A DNA stretch of 64,000 nt, taken from the NCBI RefSeq assembly GCF_019802285.1, contig NZ_JAIEUJ010000002.1:894601-958600 (forward strand), in the 5' to 3' direction. Every line of letters begins with the position of its first letter. The stretch's first letter is position 1. The translations under genes were made by a program, and so were the position numbers. This stretch comes from Novilysobacter antarcticus. GTDB lineage: Bacteria > Pseudomonadota > Gammaproteobacteria > Xanthomonadales > Xanthomonadaceae. Below the pieces are notes generated by a model. It had not been told where the DNA came from. It saw only the letters and a program-made list of their open reading frames with translations, and did no database searches. This document shows, piece by piece, positions 31,503 to 41,373 of the stretch.

Positions 31503-31580
31503 GCCGTTGCTCCAGTGGTGGGGCACTCGACCATGCGTTGGCAATGAACTTATTTACAATGCAGATATATCAATACGATG

Positions 31581-31597
31581 TATAAGTTATACTTATA
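31581..31597. promoter_or_regulatory. 17-bp palindrome, candidate LysR operator
   Basis: TATAAG and CTTATA are perfect inverted arms around the 5-base centre TTATA, within the aceB/lysR divergent region. It contains the LysR consensus T-N11-A (T at 31583, A at 31595). It lies 79 bp from the aceB start and 52 bp from the regulator start, in a conspicuously AT-rich stretch (31545-31600) of a GC-rich genome. Confidence 0.55.
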
Positions 31598-31648
31598 GAA
31601 ATGACGAAGGCCGCGGCGGGAACGCGTCCCGCCCGCGCTTGGAGCCCC

Positions 31649-32617
31649 ATGAGCATCGAACCACCCGCCGCACCGCGCTTTTCCTACAAGGGTGATCGAC
31701 TCAAGCCGCTACGCGCGTTCTGCCAGACGGTGCGGCTGGGGTCGGTCTCCCGTGCAGCAGAGGCCCTCTACCTGAGCCAACCGGCGGTGAGTCTGCAGTT
31801 GCAGGCGCTGGAACGCGACCTGGGCGAACGGCTGCTGGAGCGCAGCGGCCGGCGCCTGGTGATGACCCGCCAGGGCGAGGCGCTGTACGACTTGGCACGA
31901 CCGCTGGTGGAGGGCATCGACGAGCTGCCGGTCGCATTCCGCAAGCAGCTGCGCGGAATGGATGGCGGCGAGCTCAACGTCGCGGCCGGCAGTTCGACCA
32001 TCCTGTACCTGTTGCCGGCAATCGTCGCCGCCTTCCGCGCCGCCCATCCGGATGTGCGGCTGAACCTGCACAACGTGACCGGCGCGGGCGGCCTGGAGCT
32101 GCTGCGCGCCGACGAGGTCGACCTCGCCGTGGGCTCGATGCTCGACGTCCCTGGCGACCTGGATTACGCGCCGGTCATGCGTTTCGAGCCGATGCTGATC
32201 ACCCCGCTGGATCATCCGCTGGCAACCCGGGCCAAATTCGACCTGGCCGACCTGTCACCGTACGGGCTCATCCTCCCGCCACAGCGCTTGACCACCTATC
32301 GCATGGTCGATCTGGTGTTCCAGCGCCATCAGGTGCCCTACACGGTCGCCCTGGAGGTCGGCGGCTGGGAGGTGATCAAGCAGTACGTGGCGATGGGGCT
32401 GGGGATCAGCATCGTCACCGCGATCTGCCTGACTGAAGCCGATGACGCCCGGCTCGCAGCGCGTTCGCTTGCCGAATGGTTCCCCTACCGCAGCTACGGC
32501 GTGGTCGTGCGGCGCGGCAAGTACCTGAGTCCACAGGCGCGCGCATTCACCGAGCTGATCAAGCCGGACCTGTTTACCCGGCGCGACCGCGACGACAGCG
32601 GCCCGTCGGAACGGTAA
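31649..32617 (+). CDS. LysR-family (CysB-like) transcriptional regulator
   Basis: The 322-residue regulator has the N-terminal winged HTH at about residues 15-75 (LRAFCQTVRLGSVSRAAEAL, then SQPAVSLQLQALERDLGERL). A periplasmic-binding-protein-like effector domain with the CysB-like LLPAIVAAFRAAHPDV and MGLGISIVTAICL follows. Its divergent position makes it the probable regulator of aceB-aceA; the effector is unknown. The ATG at 31649 has GGAG 5 bases before it, better than ATG 31601. The IclR-type repressor that governs this operon in E. coli is not seen here. Confidence 0.88.
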   Translation: MSIEPPAAPRFSYKGDRLKPLRAFCQTVRLGSVSRAAEALYLSQPAVSLQLQALERDLGERLLERSGRRLVMTRQGEALYDLARPLVEGIDELPVAFRKQLRGMDGGELNVAAGSSTILYLLPAIVAAFRAAHPDVRLNLHNVTGAGGLELLRADEVDLAVGSMLDVPGDLDYAPVMRFEPMLITPLDHPLATRAKFDLADLSPYGLILPPQRLTTYRMVDLVFQRHQVPYTVALEVGGWEVIKQYVAMGLGISIVTAICLTEADDARLAARSLAEWFPYRSYGVVVRRGKYLSPQARAFTELIKPDLFTRRDRDDSGPSER

Positions 32618-32627
32618 CCATCGACGG

Positions 32628-34067
32628 TCAATGGCGGATCGCGCGCGGCCGGCGACGCCCGGTCGCGTCGCGCCGCACATACCACTCCAGATCCCGCTTC
32701 CACCACAGGCGGATCGCGAACCAGCCCAGCGCCAGCGGTTCCTGCACGATCAGCACGTAGCGGACCGGCGTCCACGCCAGCGCCTGCAGCGCCGCAGCAA
32801 AGCGTGGGCCGGAGGCGAAGCGGCTCGCGATGACGCAGGTCGCGAGTGTCTCCAGTGCGACCACCAGCGCCAATGCCGTCCACTGCCCCGCCAGCATCAA
32901 GACCCACAACAGCACCGGATAGCCAATGCGCTCCAGCGCGATCAGCGCCAGTGGCGTTCCCAGCGGCCGCCCGCGTTCGCGGGTGATGCGCTCACCGAAA
33001 CCCTGCCGGTACGGCTCCTGGACGCGCCGCTCTCCCCTGCCCGGCCGCGATTGCGCAGCGTCGTCGCGCTGAGCCCGACGGCGTAGTCGCAGTCGGCGCA
33101 GCGGGCTGCGCAGCAGCACGTCGAAATAGTGGTGGAGCTGGAGGAACGCCCCGGTCCAGCGCCGCGAGCGTTCCGGCAGGCGCAGCAGCGGCGGCACCGG
33201 CGTGCGGGCAACCACGTCGGGGACCCGGATATTGCGGTAGCCCGCATTCATCAGGGCCAGTGCGATGAAGTGGTCTTCCAGGCCGGTGAAGTCATCACCG
33301 CGGATCGGCTCGTAGCGGTGGAACAGGTCGCGCAGGTAGCGGCGCCGGTACGCCACCGCGCCGCCGCTGCCAATCGGCACGCCCCCGTCCGCGCGCGACA
33401 CCCCGGCGTCGAGGAAGTCCTGCTGCAGCACCGCCAGGTGCGCGTGATAGCCGCGTGACATCCGCTGCAGCGCGGCCTGCCAGCGATTTTCCGCTCGCAG
33501 ACGATCCGCGTAGTGGTCCTCACCCTGCCACCTGCGGAACGGGTCGGAGGTTTCCACGAGCTCGCGGGCGGCCTGCTGCAAAGGCAGCATCCGTCCGCTT
33601 GCGCTGGCGATGCCCACGCCCTGGTACAACTCGCGGACGCAGCGCTCGATGTAGTCCGGCGACTCCAGCACCGTATGCGCGTCCAGCACCAGCAGCACGT
33701 CACCCTCGAACTCGCGCGACTGGCGCTTCAAGGTGACCACACGGCCAATCGACCAACCCCGGGCGATGGTTTCAAGCCGTATCCCGTTGGCGCGGGCGAA
33801 CTCGCGCGCAAGCTGCAGGCTGTGGTCGCGCTCGATGCCGCCATCATCGACCAGCAATACCCGCCGCGGCAGGCGCGTCTGGACCAGCAACGACGCCAGG
33901 CAGTGGACGATGGTGTCGTGATGGCGGCATACCGGGATGACGACGTCGACCACCGCGTGGCGCCAGTCTTCGGCCGGTGTCGGCACGGTGGAATCAGGCG
34001 GCCGCAGATGGCCAAGAATCGCCCACCACGCACCCGGCCCGGCAGCGAACCACGGCGCGCGCGACAT
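32628..34067 (-). CDS. family 2 glycosyltransferase
   Basis: The 479-residue protein has a GT-A fold: VVDVVIPVCRHHDTIVHCLA and VLLVDDGG near the N-terminus, the metal-site-like VLLVLDAHTVLESPDYIERC, and a GSGGAVAYRRRYLRDLF and DDFTGLEDHF acceptor region. Hydrophobic segments at about 390-435 near the C-terminus suggest membrane association. An Arg-rich stretch (about 345-385) is odd and low in complexity. Sugar donor and acceptor are unknown. It lies convergent to, and 10 bp from, the LysR gene. The start is ATG 34067. Confidence 0.78.
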   Translation of the reverse strand: MSRAPWFAAGPGAWWAILGHLRPPDSTVPTPAEDWRHAVVDVVIPVCRHHDTIVHCLASLLVQTRLPRRVLLVDDGGIERDHSLQLAREFARANGIRLETIARGWSIGRVVTLKRQSREFEGDVLLVLDAHTVLESPDYIERCVRELYQGVGIASASGRMLPLQQAARELVETSDPFRRWQGEDHYADRLRAENRWQAALQRMSRGYHAHLAVLQQDFLDAGVSRADGGVPIGSGGAVAYRRRYLRDLFHRYEPIRGDDFTGLEDHFIALALMNAGYRNIRVPDVVARTPVPPLLRLPERSRRWTGAFLQLHHYFDVLLRSPLRRLRLRRRAQRDDAAQSRPGRGERRVQEPYRQGFGERITRERGRPLGTPLALIALERIGYPVLLWVLMLAGQWTALALVVALETLATCVIASRFASGPRFAAALQALAWTPVRYVLIVQEPLALGWFAIRLWWKRDLEWYVRRDATGRRRPRAIRH

Positions 34068-34205
34068 GCTCAGCTCCGGCGGGCGTGCCGGCCCGGATGC
34101 GTGGTGCGACAAAATCTCATGGCGGGGGTCAGTGCTCCGGCGTCGGCGCAGGCCGCGCTGGGCGACCGATACTGTGACCACGTTCGCAATAACCATGCCA
34201 ACTAT

Positions 34206-34829
34206 TCAGGCGTCGTGCAGTTTTCCCTTGGACACCGATCGGTACCAGTTGCGTAGGCGAATCATGTCGGCCTCCATGTCACTCCCGGTGTGGAACGGTG
34301 CTGCCACCACCAGCCGCCGTTGCGGGTAGTGGAAGTACACCGGCAGCACCGGCACACCGGCGGCATCCGCGATCTTCCAGAAGCCGCTCTTCCAGCGCTC
34401 GACCGGCTTGCGGGTGCCTTCCGGGGCGAGTCCGAACCAGAGCTGCTCGGAGTCCCGCAACATCGCGGCCGCCTGCTCCACCACGCCGTGCGCGGCGGCG
34501 CGGTTCACCGGGATCACACCAAGCTTGCGCAACAACCATCCCAGCCCGGGCACGCGGAACAACGAGTCCTTACCCAGGATGCGAATGTCCAGGCCCAGGG
34601 CCAGCTTGGCCGCGAACCCCCAGACCCCGTCCCAGTTGGACGAGTGCGGCGCACCGATCAGCACCACCCGCGGCAGGTCGGGGAACTCGCCGGTCATCCG
34701 CCAGCCACCCAGCCGCAGCACGGTGCGGCCGCACCATTGGCCGAAACGGCTGGGCCGCACGCGCGGTGCATTGGGCGGCAGCTTCGGCACGCTGCCCGCC
34801 GGTACTTCCGGGTCGTTTCCCGCCTTCAT
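34206..34829 (-). CDS. 1-acyl-sn-glycerol-3-phosphate acyltransferase-like protein
   Basis: The 207-residue acyltransferase (PlsC superfamily) has the HX4D catalytic motif HSSNWD (His62, Asp67) and the glycerophosphate-binding PEGTR (136-140). ILGKDSLFRVPGLGWLLRKL matches the short soluble-looking subfamily. It probably acylates a lysophospholipid or related alcohol at the inner membrane; the acceptor is not certain. I choose ATG 34829 over 34871 because family members start near this point. Confidence 0.82.
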   Translation of the reverse strand: MKAGNDPEVPAGSVPKLPPNAPRVRPSRFGQWCGRTVLRLGGWRMTGEFPDLPRVVLIGAPHSSNWDGVWGFAAKLALGLDIRILGKDSLFRVPGLGWLLRKLGVIPVNRAAAHGVVEQAAAMLRDSEQLWFGLAPEGTRKPVERWKSGFWKIADAAGVPVLPVYFHYPQRRLVVAAPFHTGSDMEADMIRLRNWYRSVSKGKLHDA

Positions 34830-34886
34830 CGAGCACACATCCCCCGCAGCAGCTACCCGGAATGATGGCACGGCGCACCGCCGCGA

Positions 34887-35303
34887 TCAGTCCCAGTCGG
34901 TCCGCGAACGCCCCTGCTTGATGGTGCCGCGTTCTCGCTTGCCGGCCAGGCGGCGCTCCTCGGATCCGCGCGTCGGACGGGTGGGGATGCGCTTCTTGGG
35001 CGCGTGCAGGCTCTGGCCGATGAAATCCACAAGCCGCTCGCGAGCATCCTCGCGGTTGCGTTCCTGGGTGCGCAGGGTCTGAGCGTTGATGACCAGCACG
35101 CCGTCAGCGGTGATGCGGCGATCGCGTCGGGCCAGCAGGCGGGCGCGCACCGGCTCGGGCAGCGACGGCGACTGGGCGATGTCGAATCGCAGCTCCACCG
35201 CCGTCGATACCTTGTTGACGTTTTGCCCGCCCGGACCCGCCGAACGCACGAAGCGCTCGACCAGCTCAGACTCGGGAATGACGATGTTGCCGATCCGGAC
35301 CAT
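34887..35303 (-). CDS. arfB: peptidyl-tRNA hydrolase ArfB (alternative ribosome rescue)
   Basis: ArfB (YaeJ) hydrolyses peptidyl-tRNA on stalled ribosomes lacking a stop codon. The 138-residue product has the release-factor motif GPGGQ (23-27) in RSAGPGGQNVNKVSTAVELR. A basic C-terminal tail (APKKRIPTRPTRGSEERRLA, GKRERGTIKQG) enters the empty mRNA channel. Length matches the family (about 140). It is followed on the same strand by the lysophospholipid acyltransferase. Confidence 0.95.
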   Translation of the reverse strand: MVRIGNIVIPESELVERFVRSAGPGGQNVNKVSTAVELRFDIAQSPSLPEPVRARLLARRDRRITADGVLVINAQTLRTQERNREDARERLVDFIGQSLHAPKKRIPTRPTRGSEERRLAGKRERGTIKQGRSRTDWD

Positions 35304-35312
35304 GCCCGGAGT

Positions 35313-36065
35313 CTAGAAGTACGCCAGTGCCTTGGCGAACTGCGCATCGGGCGGCGCAACGGTTTCCAGCACTTCCCCGCTCGCCGGGTGGGCGAACGCC
35401 AGTCGGTGCGCGTGCAACAGCATCCGGTGGATGCCGACCATGCGGAAAGCGCGGTTGTGGCGACCGTCGCCGTGGCTGGTATCGCCGATCAGGTGGTGGG
35501 ACACGTGCTTGAGGTGGCGGCGGATCTGGCGGAACCGCCCGGTCAGCGGCTGCGCCTGCACCAGTGCGTAGCGCGAGCTGGCGAAGCCGGCCGAAGGCCA
35601 GTCGCATTCCGCGCGCGCCAGGAGCTGGAACCGGGTTTGCGCCGGCTTCTTCACCGGCTTGCCCGGGCCGCCGTCAAGCGGATGATCAACATCGAAATCC
35701 GCCTCCGGCCAGCCGCGACAGATCGCCCGATAGTCCTTTTGCAGCTCGCCGGCCATGACCGCCTTGCCGAGCGTCGAGGCGGTGTCACGGTCAAAGGCCA
35801 GCAGCAGGCAGCCGCTGGTGGCACGGTCCAGTCGGTGGACCAGGAACACCTTGCGACCGAACTGCTCGCGCAGCCGGTCGGCGGCAAAATCGGTCTCGCC
35901 GCGCGCCAGCGCGCTGTCGTGGACCATCAGGCCGGCCGGCTTGTTGACGACGGCCAGCCACTCGTCGCGGTACAGCACCGGCAAGGCGAGCGCGTCGTGC
36001 GAGGTGTCGCGGACGTCCGTTTCGATGGCCGCGCTGGCCGCCGGATCGCTCAACGACGCGGCCAC
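35313..36065 (-). CDS. RluA-family (TruC-like) pseudouridine synthase
   Basis: The 250-residue protein contains the catalytic signature HRLDRATSG (77-85; Asp80) and the preceding [26 protein letters not shown] sequence ([20 protein letters not shown]) and [11 protein letters not shown] follow. It is closest in style to TruC, which modifies U65 of tRNAs, but rRNA-specific RluA relatives are possible. No ATG lies before the conserved core. GTG 36065, overlapping the ubiB end by 16 bp, is the best start. Confidence 0.87.
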   Translation of the reverse strand: MAASLSDPAASAAIETDVRDTSHDALALPVLYRDEWLAVVNKPAGLMVHDSALARGETDFAADRLREQFGRKVFLVHRLDRATSGCLLLAFDRDTASTLGKAVMAGELQKDYRAICRGWPEADFDVDHPLDGGPGKPVKKPAQTRFQLLARAECDWPSAGFASSRYALVQAQPLTGRFRQIRRHLKHVSHHLIGDTSHGDGRHNRAFRMVGIHRMLLHAHRLAFAHPASGEVLETVAPPDAQFAKALAYF

Positions 36066-37738
36066 GCCAGAAGCATCGCGGCGACCCCGGCGATTCCGGC
36101 GATCCACGAGGCGACCGGCACCGACCACTGCCCGGCTCCCCCGGCGTCAAAGCCGTACAGCACCGCCGACGCGACTAGAAGGCCGCTGCCGAGGATCGCC
36201 GCGACCGTACGCTTTTGCGTTTCGCGCGCGGTGCGGGCCAGTTCGGCCAGATCCGTCGAGCGCATCCGCAGCTCGTGTTCGCCGCGAACCTGCTGGGTCA
36301 GCCAGGTGTGCAGCAGGCGTGGCATCTCCGGCGCGTGGGTTACCAGTTCGGGCAGGTGGCGGCGGAATTCGCGCAGCAGGCGCCGGGGACTGTAGCGGGC
36401 GGCCAGGATCTTCTTCAGCACCGGCTTGGCCACGCCCCAGATGTCGATGCGTGGGTCCAGCTGGCGCCCCAGGCCCTCGATATTGAGCAGCGTCTTCTGC
36501 AGCAGGATCAATTGCGGCTGCAGGGTCAGCTGGTGGCGCTGGGCGGTGCGGAACAGCTTGACCAGCACCTCGGCGAGCGAAATCTCGCTCAGTGGACGGG
36601 TGAAATACGGCTCGCAGACGCCGCGCACGGCCGCCTCCAGCTCGTCCAGACGGCTGTCGGCCGGCATCCAGCCTGCGCGCAGATGCAGCTCGGCGATACG
36701 CCGGTAATCGCGGTTGAAGATCGCCATGAAGTTCTCCGCCAGGTAGTACTGGTCGTCGTCGGAGAGCTGGCCCATGATCCCGAAATCCAGCGCGATGAAG
36801 CGCGGATTGGCCTTGCGGGCGGGGTCGATGTCGACCCAGATGTTGCCGGCGTGCGCATCGGCATGGAAGAAATTGTCGCGGAACACCTGGGTGTAGAACA
36901 CCCGCACGCCCTTGGCCGCCAGCGCCGGACGATCGATCCCGGCGGCGTCCAGGGCGTCGATGTCATCCGAGGGGATGCCGTACACCCGCTCCAGGGTCAG
37001 CGCGTTGCCGGCGGTGTGACTCCAGATCACCTCCGGCACGTACAGGTCGTCGCTGGGCGAACCGTCCGCCCGGGTCCAGAAGCGCCGCAATACGCTGGCA
37101 TTTGCCCCTTCGCGCTCAAGGTCGAGCTCGGCGGCCAGCGTGCTTTCGATCTCGGCCACGATCGCGCGCGGCCGGATCTTTTCCGCGCGCGGATGGGTGC
37201 GCTCGACAATGCCGGCCAGCGCGCTCAACAGGCCGATGTCGGCCGCGACCTGGTCCTCGATGCCCGGACGCAGGACCTTGACCACCACCTCGCGCCCCGG
37301 GCTGCTGGCAGACGCCGGCAGGGTGGCTGCATGGACCTGGGCGATCGATGCCGACGCCAGCGGCGTGATGTCAAAGTCGGCGAAGGCCACGTCGACCGGC
37401 CGCCCCAGCGAGGCTTCCACGATCGCCCGGGCCACCTCGCCGTCGAACGGCGCGACGTTGTCCTGCAGGGTCGACAACTCGACCGCGATGTCAGCCGGCA
37501 CCAGATCCGGGCGGGTGGACAGGATCTGGCCGAACTTGACGAAGATCGGCCCGAGCTCCTGCAAGGCCAGACGCAAACGGACGCCGCGCGGCTGGGCGAC
37601 GATTTCGGCCGACGCGCGCGGCACGAACGGCCGCGCGAGCTTCAACCAGCGCTCGGCCGAGGTGCCGGCGAGCAACTCGTCCAGCCGGTAGCGCAGCAGT
37701 ACGCGGCCAATCCGCCAAGCGCGCAGGACCGCTTTCAC
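36050..37738 (-). CDS. ubiB: ubiquinone biosynthesis atypical kinase/ATPase UbiB
   Basis: UbiB (562 residues) is the ABC1/ADCK-type kinase-like ATPase required for ubiquinone synthesis. It has the family-specific KFGQ motif (68-71, the KxGQ motif) in [16 protein letters not shown]. The kinase-like core includes [29 protein letters not shown] and [10 protein letters not shown]. Two C-terminal hydrophobic segments (about 508-555) anchor it in the membrane. It overlaps ubiJ by 4 bp (ATGA). In E. coli the order is ubiE-ubiJ-ubiB; here ubiE is missing. Confidence 0.95.
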   Translation of the reverse strand: MKAVLRAWRIGRVLLRYRLDELLAGTSAERWLKLARPFVPRASAEIVAQPRGVRLRLALQELGPIFVKFGQILSTRPDLVPADIAVELSTLQDNVAPFDGEVARAIVEASLGRPVDVAFADFDITPLASASIAQVHAATLPASASSPGREVVVKVLRPGIEDQVAADIGLLSALAGIVERTHPRAEKIRPRAIVAEIESTLAAELDLEREGANASVLRRFWTRADGSPSDDLYVPEVIWSHTAGNALTLERVYGIPSDDIDALDAAGIDRPALAAKGVRVFYTQVFRDNFFHADAHAGNIWVDIDPARKANPRFIALDFGIMGQLSDDDQYYLAENFMAIFNRDYRRIAELHLRAGWMPADSRLDELEAAVRGVCEPYFTRPLSEISLAEVLVKLFRTAQRHQLTLQPQLILLQKTLLNIEGLGRQLDPRIDIWGVAKPVLKKILAARYSPRRLLREFRRHLPELVTHAPEMPRLLHTWLTQQVRGEHELRMRSTDLAELARTARETQKRTVAAILGSGLLVASAVLYGFDAGGAGQWSVPVASWIAGIAGVAAMLLAWPRR

Positions 37739-38403
37739 GACGCCGCACCCGGCACATCCGCGCCAGTACGAAGCCGGGCGACGCGGGCAACCAGCCGCTC
37801 CACGTCATCGCGCATCGCGTCCACGTCATCGTAGAAGGCGTCCAGCTCGGCGCGCGGCACGACGTCCCTGGATTCCTCGGTGACGTACTCCGCTGCGCTG
37901 CCCGCCAGCTCGCCGGCGACCACGCGGGCCTGCTTCAGCCCGGCCGCCAGGGCGTTGGCAATCTGCACGCCGAGCACATCGCCAAACACCCGCGCGAACG
38001 GCTGCTGCCAGTCCGGGTCGAAGCCCTCGGCCAAGCGCTGCAACCGCCGCGCCAGATCCGCATCGCCCTCCATCCGCAGCCGACCTACCGGGGGTGCGTC
38101 GTCGTTGCGCAGGAACGGCAACTGCCCCAGCAGGCCCGACAGGGTGCTGCGGATCGACAGGTCGCTTGCATCGGCGGCATCCACCGGGCCGACTTGCAGC
38201 TGCCCGCCGGCCACCCGGATCTGCAGGGCCAGTGCCGGCGAGGAGAGGTGCAGGGCAACGCGCCGACCATCGAGTGCGGCGAGGCTTTCGGCGGTTTGCG
38301 GATCCAGCGCGAGAGCGCGGTTCAAGGCCGTCTGCAGCGCGCGCCCGGCCAGGGGCTTGAGCGCCGCCAGCGGCGACGGCGGAAATGAGCGGGACTGGGT
38401 CAT
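37735..38403 (-). CDS. ubiJ: ubiquinone biosynthesis accessory factor UbiJ (SCP2 domain)
   Basis: UbiJ (222 residues) holds polyprenyl intermediates in an SCP2-type lipid pocket and organises the Ubi complex with UbiK. The N-terminal SCP2 domain covers about 20-125 ([20 protein letters not shown] and [15 protein letters not shown]). The C-terminal helices (about 135-215) are YubiJ-like and partly coiled ([20 protein letters not shown]). Direct overlap with ubiB (ATGA) fixes the assignment, because the sequence itself is weakly conserved. Confidence 0.88.
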   Translation of the reverse strand: MTQSRSFPPSPLAALKPLAGRALQTALNRALALDPQTAESLAALDGRRVALHLSSPALALQIRVAGGQLQVGPVDAADASDLSIRSTLSGLLGQLPFLRNDDAPPVGRLRMEGDADLARRLQRLAEGFDPDWQQPFARVFGDVLGVQIANALAAGLKQARVVAGELAGSAAEYVTEESRDVVPRAELDAFYDDVDAMRDDVERLVARVARLRTGADVPGAAS

Positions 38404-38485
38404 CCGCGCATTCTACTGGGCTTGGGCCTGTGTCCGGGGTCGGCACCCGCCACGGCCACGCTGCTTCCAGCAGGCGCTGGATGCG

Positions 38486-39484
38486 CTAGCCACGCGTCCC
38501 GTAATCGGCACGCACCCGGGCCAGGCCCTCGTCGAAGCCCACCGCCGGCCGGTAGCCGAAATCGCGCCGCGCAGGGCCCATGTCGTACCAGTGCGTCGTC
38601 ACCAGCTGCTCGGCCAGAAACCGCGTCATCGGCGGCTCGCCGCGCAGGGGCAGCGCCGTCCAGAGCCCCTCGCACACCACGCCCGCCGCGTAGGCCAGGC
38701 GGAACGGCAGGGTTTTCTCCACCAGCGGCGCACCCACCGCGGCGAGCAGGCCGTTGATCGTCTCGCGCATCGTGCGGGGTTCGCCATTGCTGATGAAGTA
38801 GGCGCGGCCAGCGCAGGCGGCACCGACGGCCAGATGATCGAACGCATCGAAGTGGGCCTGGGCGGCGTTGTCGATATAGGTGGTGTCGACCAGATTTGCG
38901 CCATCGCCGACCAGCCGCAGCCGCCCGGCGTGGGCACGCTCGACCAGCCGCGGCAGCAACTGGTTGTCGCCGACGCCCCAGATCAGCCGCGGTCGCAGCG
39001 CGACGGTGGCCAATGCGGCGTCGTTGGCGGCCAGCACTTCCTGTTCGGCGATCAGCTTGGTGCTCGCGTACGGCGCCTTCAATCCGGTGCCGTAGGGCAC
39101 GTCATCGGCACTGCCGCCTTCCACCGGATGGGTTGCGCGGTGGGTCACGCTGGGGGTGGAGGTGTACACCAGCCGGGTGATCCCGTGGCTGCGACACGCG
39201 TCCAGCACGTGTCGGGTGCCTAGCACGTTGGCGTCGTGGTACTCCTGCCACGGCCCCCACGCACCGGCCTTGGCCGCGTTGTGGAACACCGCCTCACAGC
39301 CTCGTGCCGCGGCGATGACCGCGTCGCGCCGGGCGAGGTCGCCCCGCACCTGCCGCACCCCCATCGCCGCCAGCGCCGGGTAATCGCCCCGGTTGAAACT
39401 CACCACTTCGTGGCCGCGCTCGCGCAGCCCGCGACACAGGGCCTGGCCGAGAAAGCCGCCACCGCCGGTTACCAGGATTTTCAT
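38486..39484 (-). CDS. oleD: OleD-type NAD(P)-dependent dehydrogenase (olefin biosynthesis)
   Basis: OleD reduces the 2-alkyl-3-ketoalkanoic acid made by OleA to the hydroxy acid used by OleC. The 332-residue short-chain dehydrogenase (extended, 3-beta-HSD-like) starts [20 protein letters not shown]. The active site is Tyr139/Lys143 in YASTK, and it has [19 protein letters not shown] and [20 protein letters not shown]. These match my memory of Xanthomonas-type OleD closely. A generic NAD-dependent epimerase is the alternative. It sits upstream of ubiJ-ubiB, 21 kb from oleBC. Confidence 0.8.
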   Translation of the reverse strand: MKILVTGGGGFLGQALCRGLRERGHEVVSFNRGDYPALAAMGVRQVRGDLARRDAVIAAARGCEAVFHNAAKAGAWGPWQEYHDANVLGTRHVLDACRSHGITRLVYTSTPSVTHRATHPVEGGSADDVPYGTGLKAPYASTKLIAEQEVLAANDAALATVALRPRLIWGVGDNQLLPRLVERAHAGRLRLVGDGANLVDTTYIDNAAQAHFDAFDHLAVGAACAGRAYFISNGEPRTMRETINGLLAAVGAPLVEKTLPFRLAYAAGVVCEGLWTALPLRGEPPMTRFLAEQLVTTHWYDMGPARRDFGYRPAVGFDEGLARVRADYGTRG

Positions 39485-39580
39485 CCGCGCATGCTACGAC
39501 AACCCGCGACCGCCGCGACGGCGTGCATCGTACGGGCCGCGTTTATTTGGCATTGACGCGATAAAGGTATTCTTGCGCGC

Positions 39581-41371
39581 ATGCGCCTTGCCCTGATCGC
39601 GGTTCCTGCCGCCCTTAGCTGTCTTCTGGTCTGCGGTACGGCCCAGGCCGCCCGAGTCGACAAGGTCACCGTGCTTGGCCTTGACGAGCCGATGACTGAC
39701 AACGTGCGCAGTGCAGTGACGCTGTTCGCGGCTTCCGGCAAGGAGATTTCCGCCCGGCGCCTGGCCTATCTGGTCCGTGCGGCCGAGGATGAAACGCGCG
39801 AGGCGCTGGAGCCGTTCGGCTATTACTCGCCGACGATCACGGTTGACTACGAGCGCAACAACGGGGCGCCCGGAACGGTCACCATCACCGTGGTTCCCGG
39901 CGATCCGGTGCGGGTCCGCCGCGCCCACGTGGCGATCGACGGCGTCGGCTCGCGTGATCGTTACCTCAGCGAGGATCTGGCGAAGTTCAAGCCGCAGATG
40001 GGCGACATCCTCGACCACCAACTCTACGAAGCCAGCAAGATCCGCATCAGTCGCCGGCTGTCGCAACGCGGCTACTTCGACGCCGACTTCGCATCGCGCC
40101 GGGTGGAAGTCACCCGCGCCGACAATGCTGCCGACATCGATCTGGTCTGGAACAGCGGCCGCCGCTATGACATGGGCCCGATCGATTTCCAGCAAACGCC
40201 GGAAACCATCCTGCGCCAGTCGGTGCTCGACAAGCTGGTGTACTGGGAAACCGGCAGCTATTACCACCAGGGCAAGCTGGACCGCCTGCGCGACTCGCTC
40301 ACCGCGCTGGACTATTTCTCATCGGTGATGATCAACCCCCTGCCCGACGAGGCGATCGACGGCCAGGTCCCGGTCGACGTGGTGCTGACCCCGGCCAAGC
40401 GCAGCATCTACACCGCCGGCCTGAGCTACGGCACCGACAGCGGCGCCGGTGTGCGCCTGGGGCTGGAGCGCCGCTACGTGAACAAGCGCGGCCACAAGGC
40501 GCTCGCCCAACTGGACTATGCCCAGCGACGCAAGACCCTCACCGCGCAGTACCGCATCCCGGCCTTCGCCTGGGTAGATGGCTGGTACACGGTCAGCGCA
40601 CAGGCGGCCGACGAGCAGACCGACTACATGGACAGCCGCCGGATCGAGCTGGTCGCCAGCCGCAGCGGCAAGATCGACCGCTACCTCAATGTCGTCGCCT
40701 CCGTGCACGCGCTGCGCGAGCGCTGGTCCTACGCCGCCGATGATGACGGCGACCCGCTGACCGAGCCGGCATTCCGCTACGCGACGTTTACCTACCCCTC
40801 GCTGCGCGCCGAATACACCGATGCCGACGATCGGGTGTTCCCGCGCAACGGCCGCGCCGGCACGCTGATGCTGCGCGGCGGCGTGGAAGGTGCCGGCAGC
40901 GACGCGAATTTTGGCCAGCTCCGGGCCACCGCGAGCTGGTACCGCGGCATCGGCGAGCGCGGCCGGGTGATCGCGCGCGGGGAGCTGGGCCATACCTTCA
41001 CCGAAGAGCTGGTGGCGATGCCACCGAGCCTGCGCTTCTTCGCCGGCGGCGACCGCAGCATCCGCGGCTACGCATGGCGCGAGGTGGGCCCGCGGGTGGA
41101 AGGCAGCGACGGCAAGCTGTACGCGCTGGGCGCCAAGAACGTGGCCACCGGCGGCATCGAATACGAACACTACTTCACCCAGAACTGGGGCGGGGCAGCG
41201 TTCGTGGACGCCGGCAGCGCGTTTGACAGCACGCCGGACTGGCGCACCGGCGTAGGCGCGGGCGTCCGATGGCGTTCGCCGGTCGGTCCTCTGCGGCTCG
41301 ACATCGCCCACGGCCTGGACAGTCCGGACTCGTCGTTCCAGATCTACCTCAGCGTCGGCGCGGACCTGTGA
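39581..41371 (+). CDS. tamA: translocation and assembly module subunit TamA
   Basis: TamA is the Omp85-family outer membrane barrel that works with TamB in outer membrane protein or lipid insertion. The 596-residue protein has a signal peptide (1-23, ending CGTAQA). POTRA-like repeats span about 25-255. The C-terminal barrel contains FFAGGDRSIRGYAWREVGPR, the substrate-recognition RGY/F loop motif, and GAGVRWRSPVGPLRLDIAHG, given here by its parts GAGVRWRSPVGPLR and LDIAHG. Its stop is 2 bp before the tamB start, a classic tamAB operon. It is divergent from oleD across 96 bp. Confidence 0.94.
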   Translation: MRLALIAVPAALSCLLVCGTAQAARVDKVTVLGLDEPMTDNVRSAVTLFAASGKEISARRLAYLVRAAEDETREALEPFGYYSPTITVDYERNNGAPGTVTITVVPGDPVRVRRAHVAIDGVGSRDRYLSEDLAKFKPQMGDILDHQLYEASKIRISRRLSQRGYFDADFASRRVEVTRADNAADIDLVWNSGRRYDMGPIDFQQTPETILRQSVLDKLVYWETGSYYHQGKLDRLRDSLTALDYFSSVMINPLPDEAIDGQVPVDVVLTPAKRSIYTAGLSYGTDSGAGVRLGLERRYVNKRGHKALAQLDYAQRRKTLTAQYRIPAFAWVDGWYTVSAQAADEQTDYMDSRRIELVASRSGKIDRYLNVVASVHALRERWSYAADDDGDPLTEPAFRYATFTYPSLRAEYTDADDRVFPRNGRAGTLMLRGGVEGAGSDANFGQLRATASWYRGIGERGRVIARGELGHTFTEELVAMPPSLRFFAGGDRSIRGYAWREVGPRVEGSDGKLYALGAKNVATGGIEYEHYFTQNWGGAAFVDAGSAFDSTPDWRTGVGAGVRWRSPVGPLRLDIAHGLDSPDSSFQIYLSVGADL

Positions 41372-41373
41372 CC

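Noticed and set aside
29874..31547. 557-codon plus-strand frame opposite aceB
   Set aside because: Antisense shadow of malate synthase with no recognisable domain.
36215..37834. 539-codon plus-strand frame opposite ubiB
   Set aside because: Shadow of UbiB, Arg/Gln/His-rich, no start signal.
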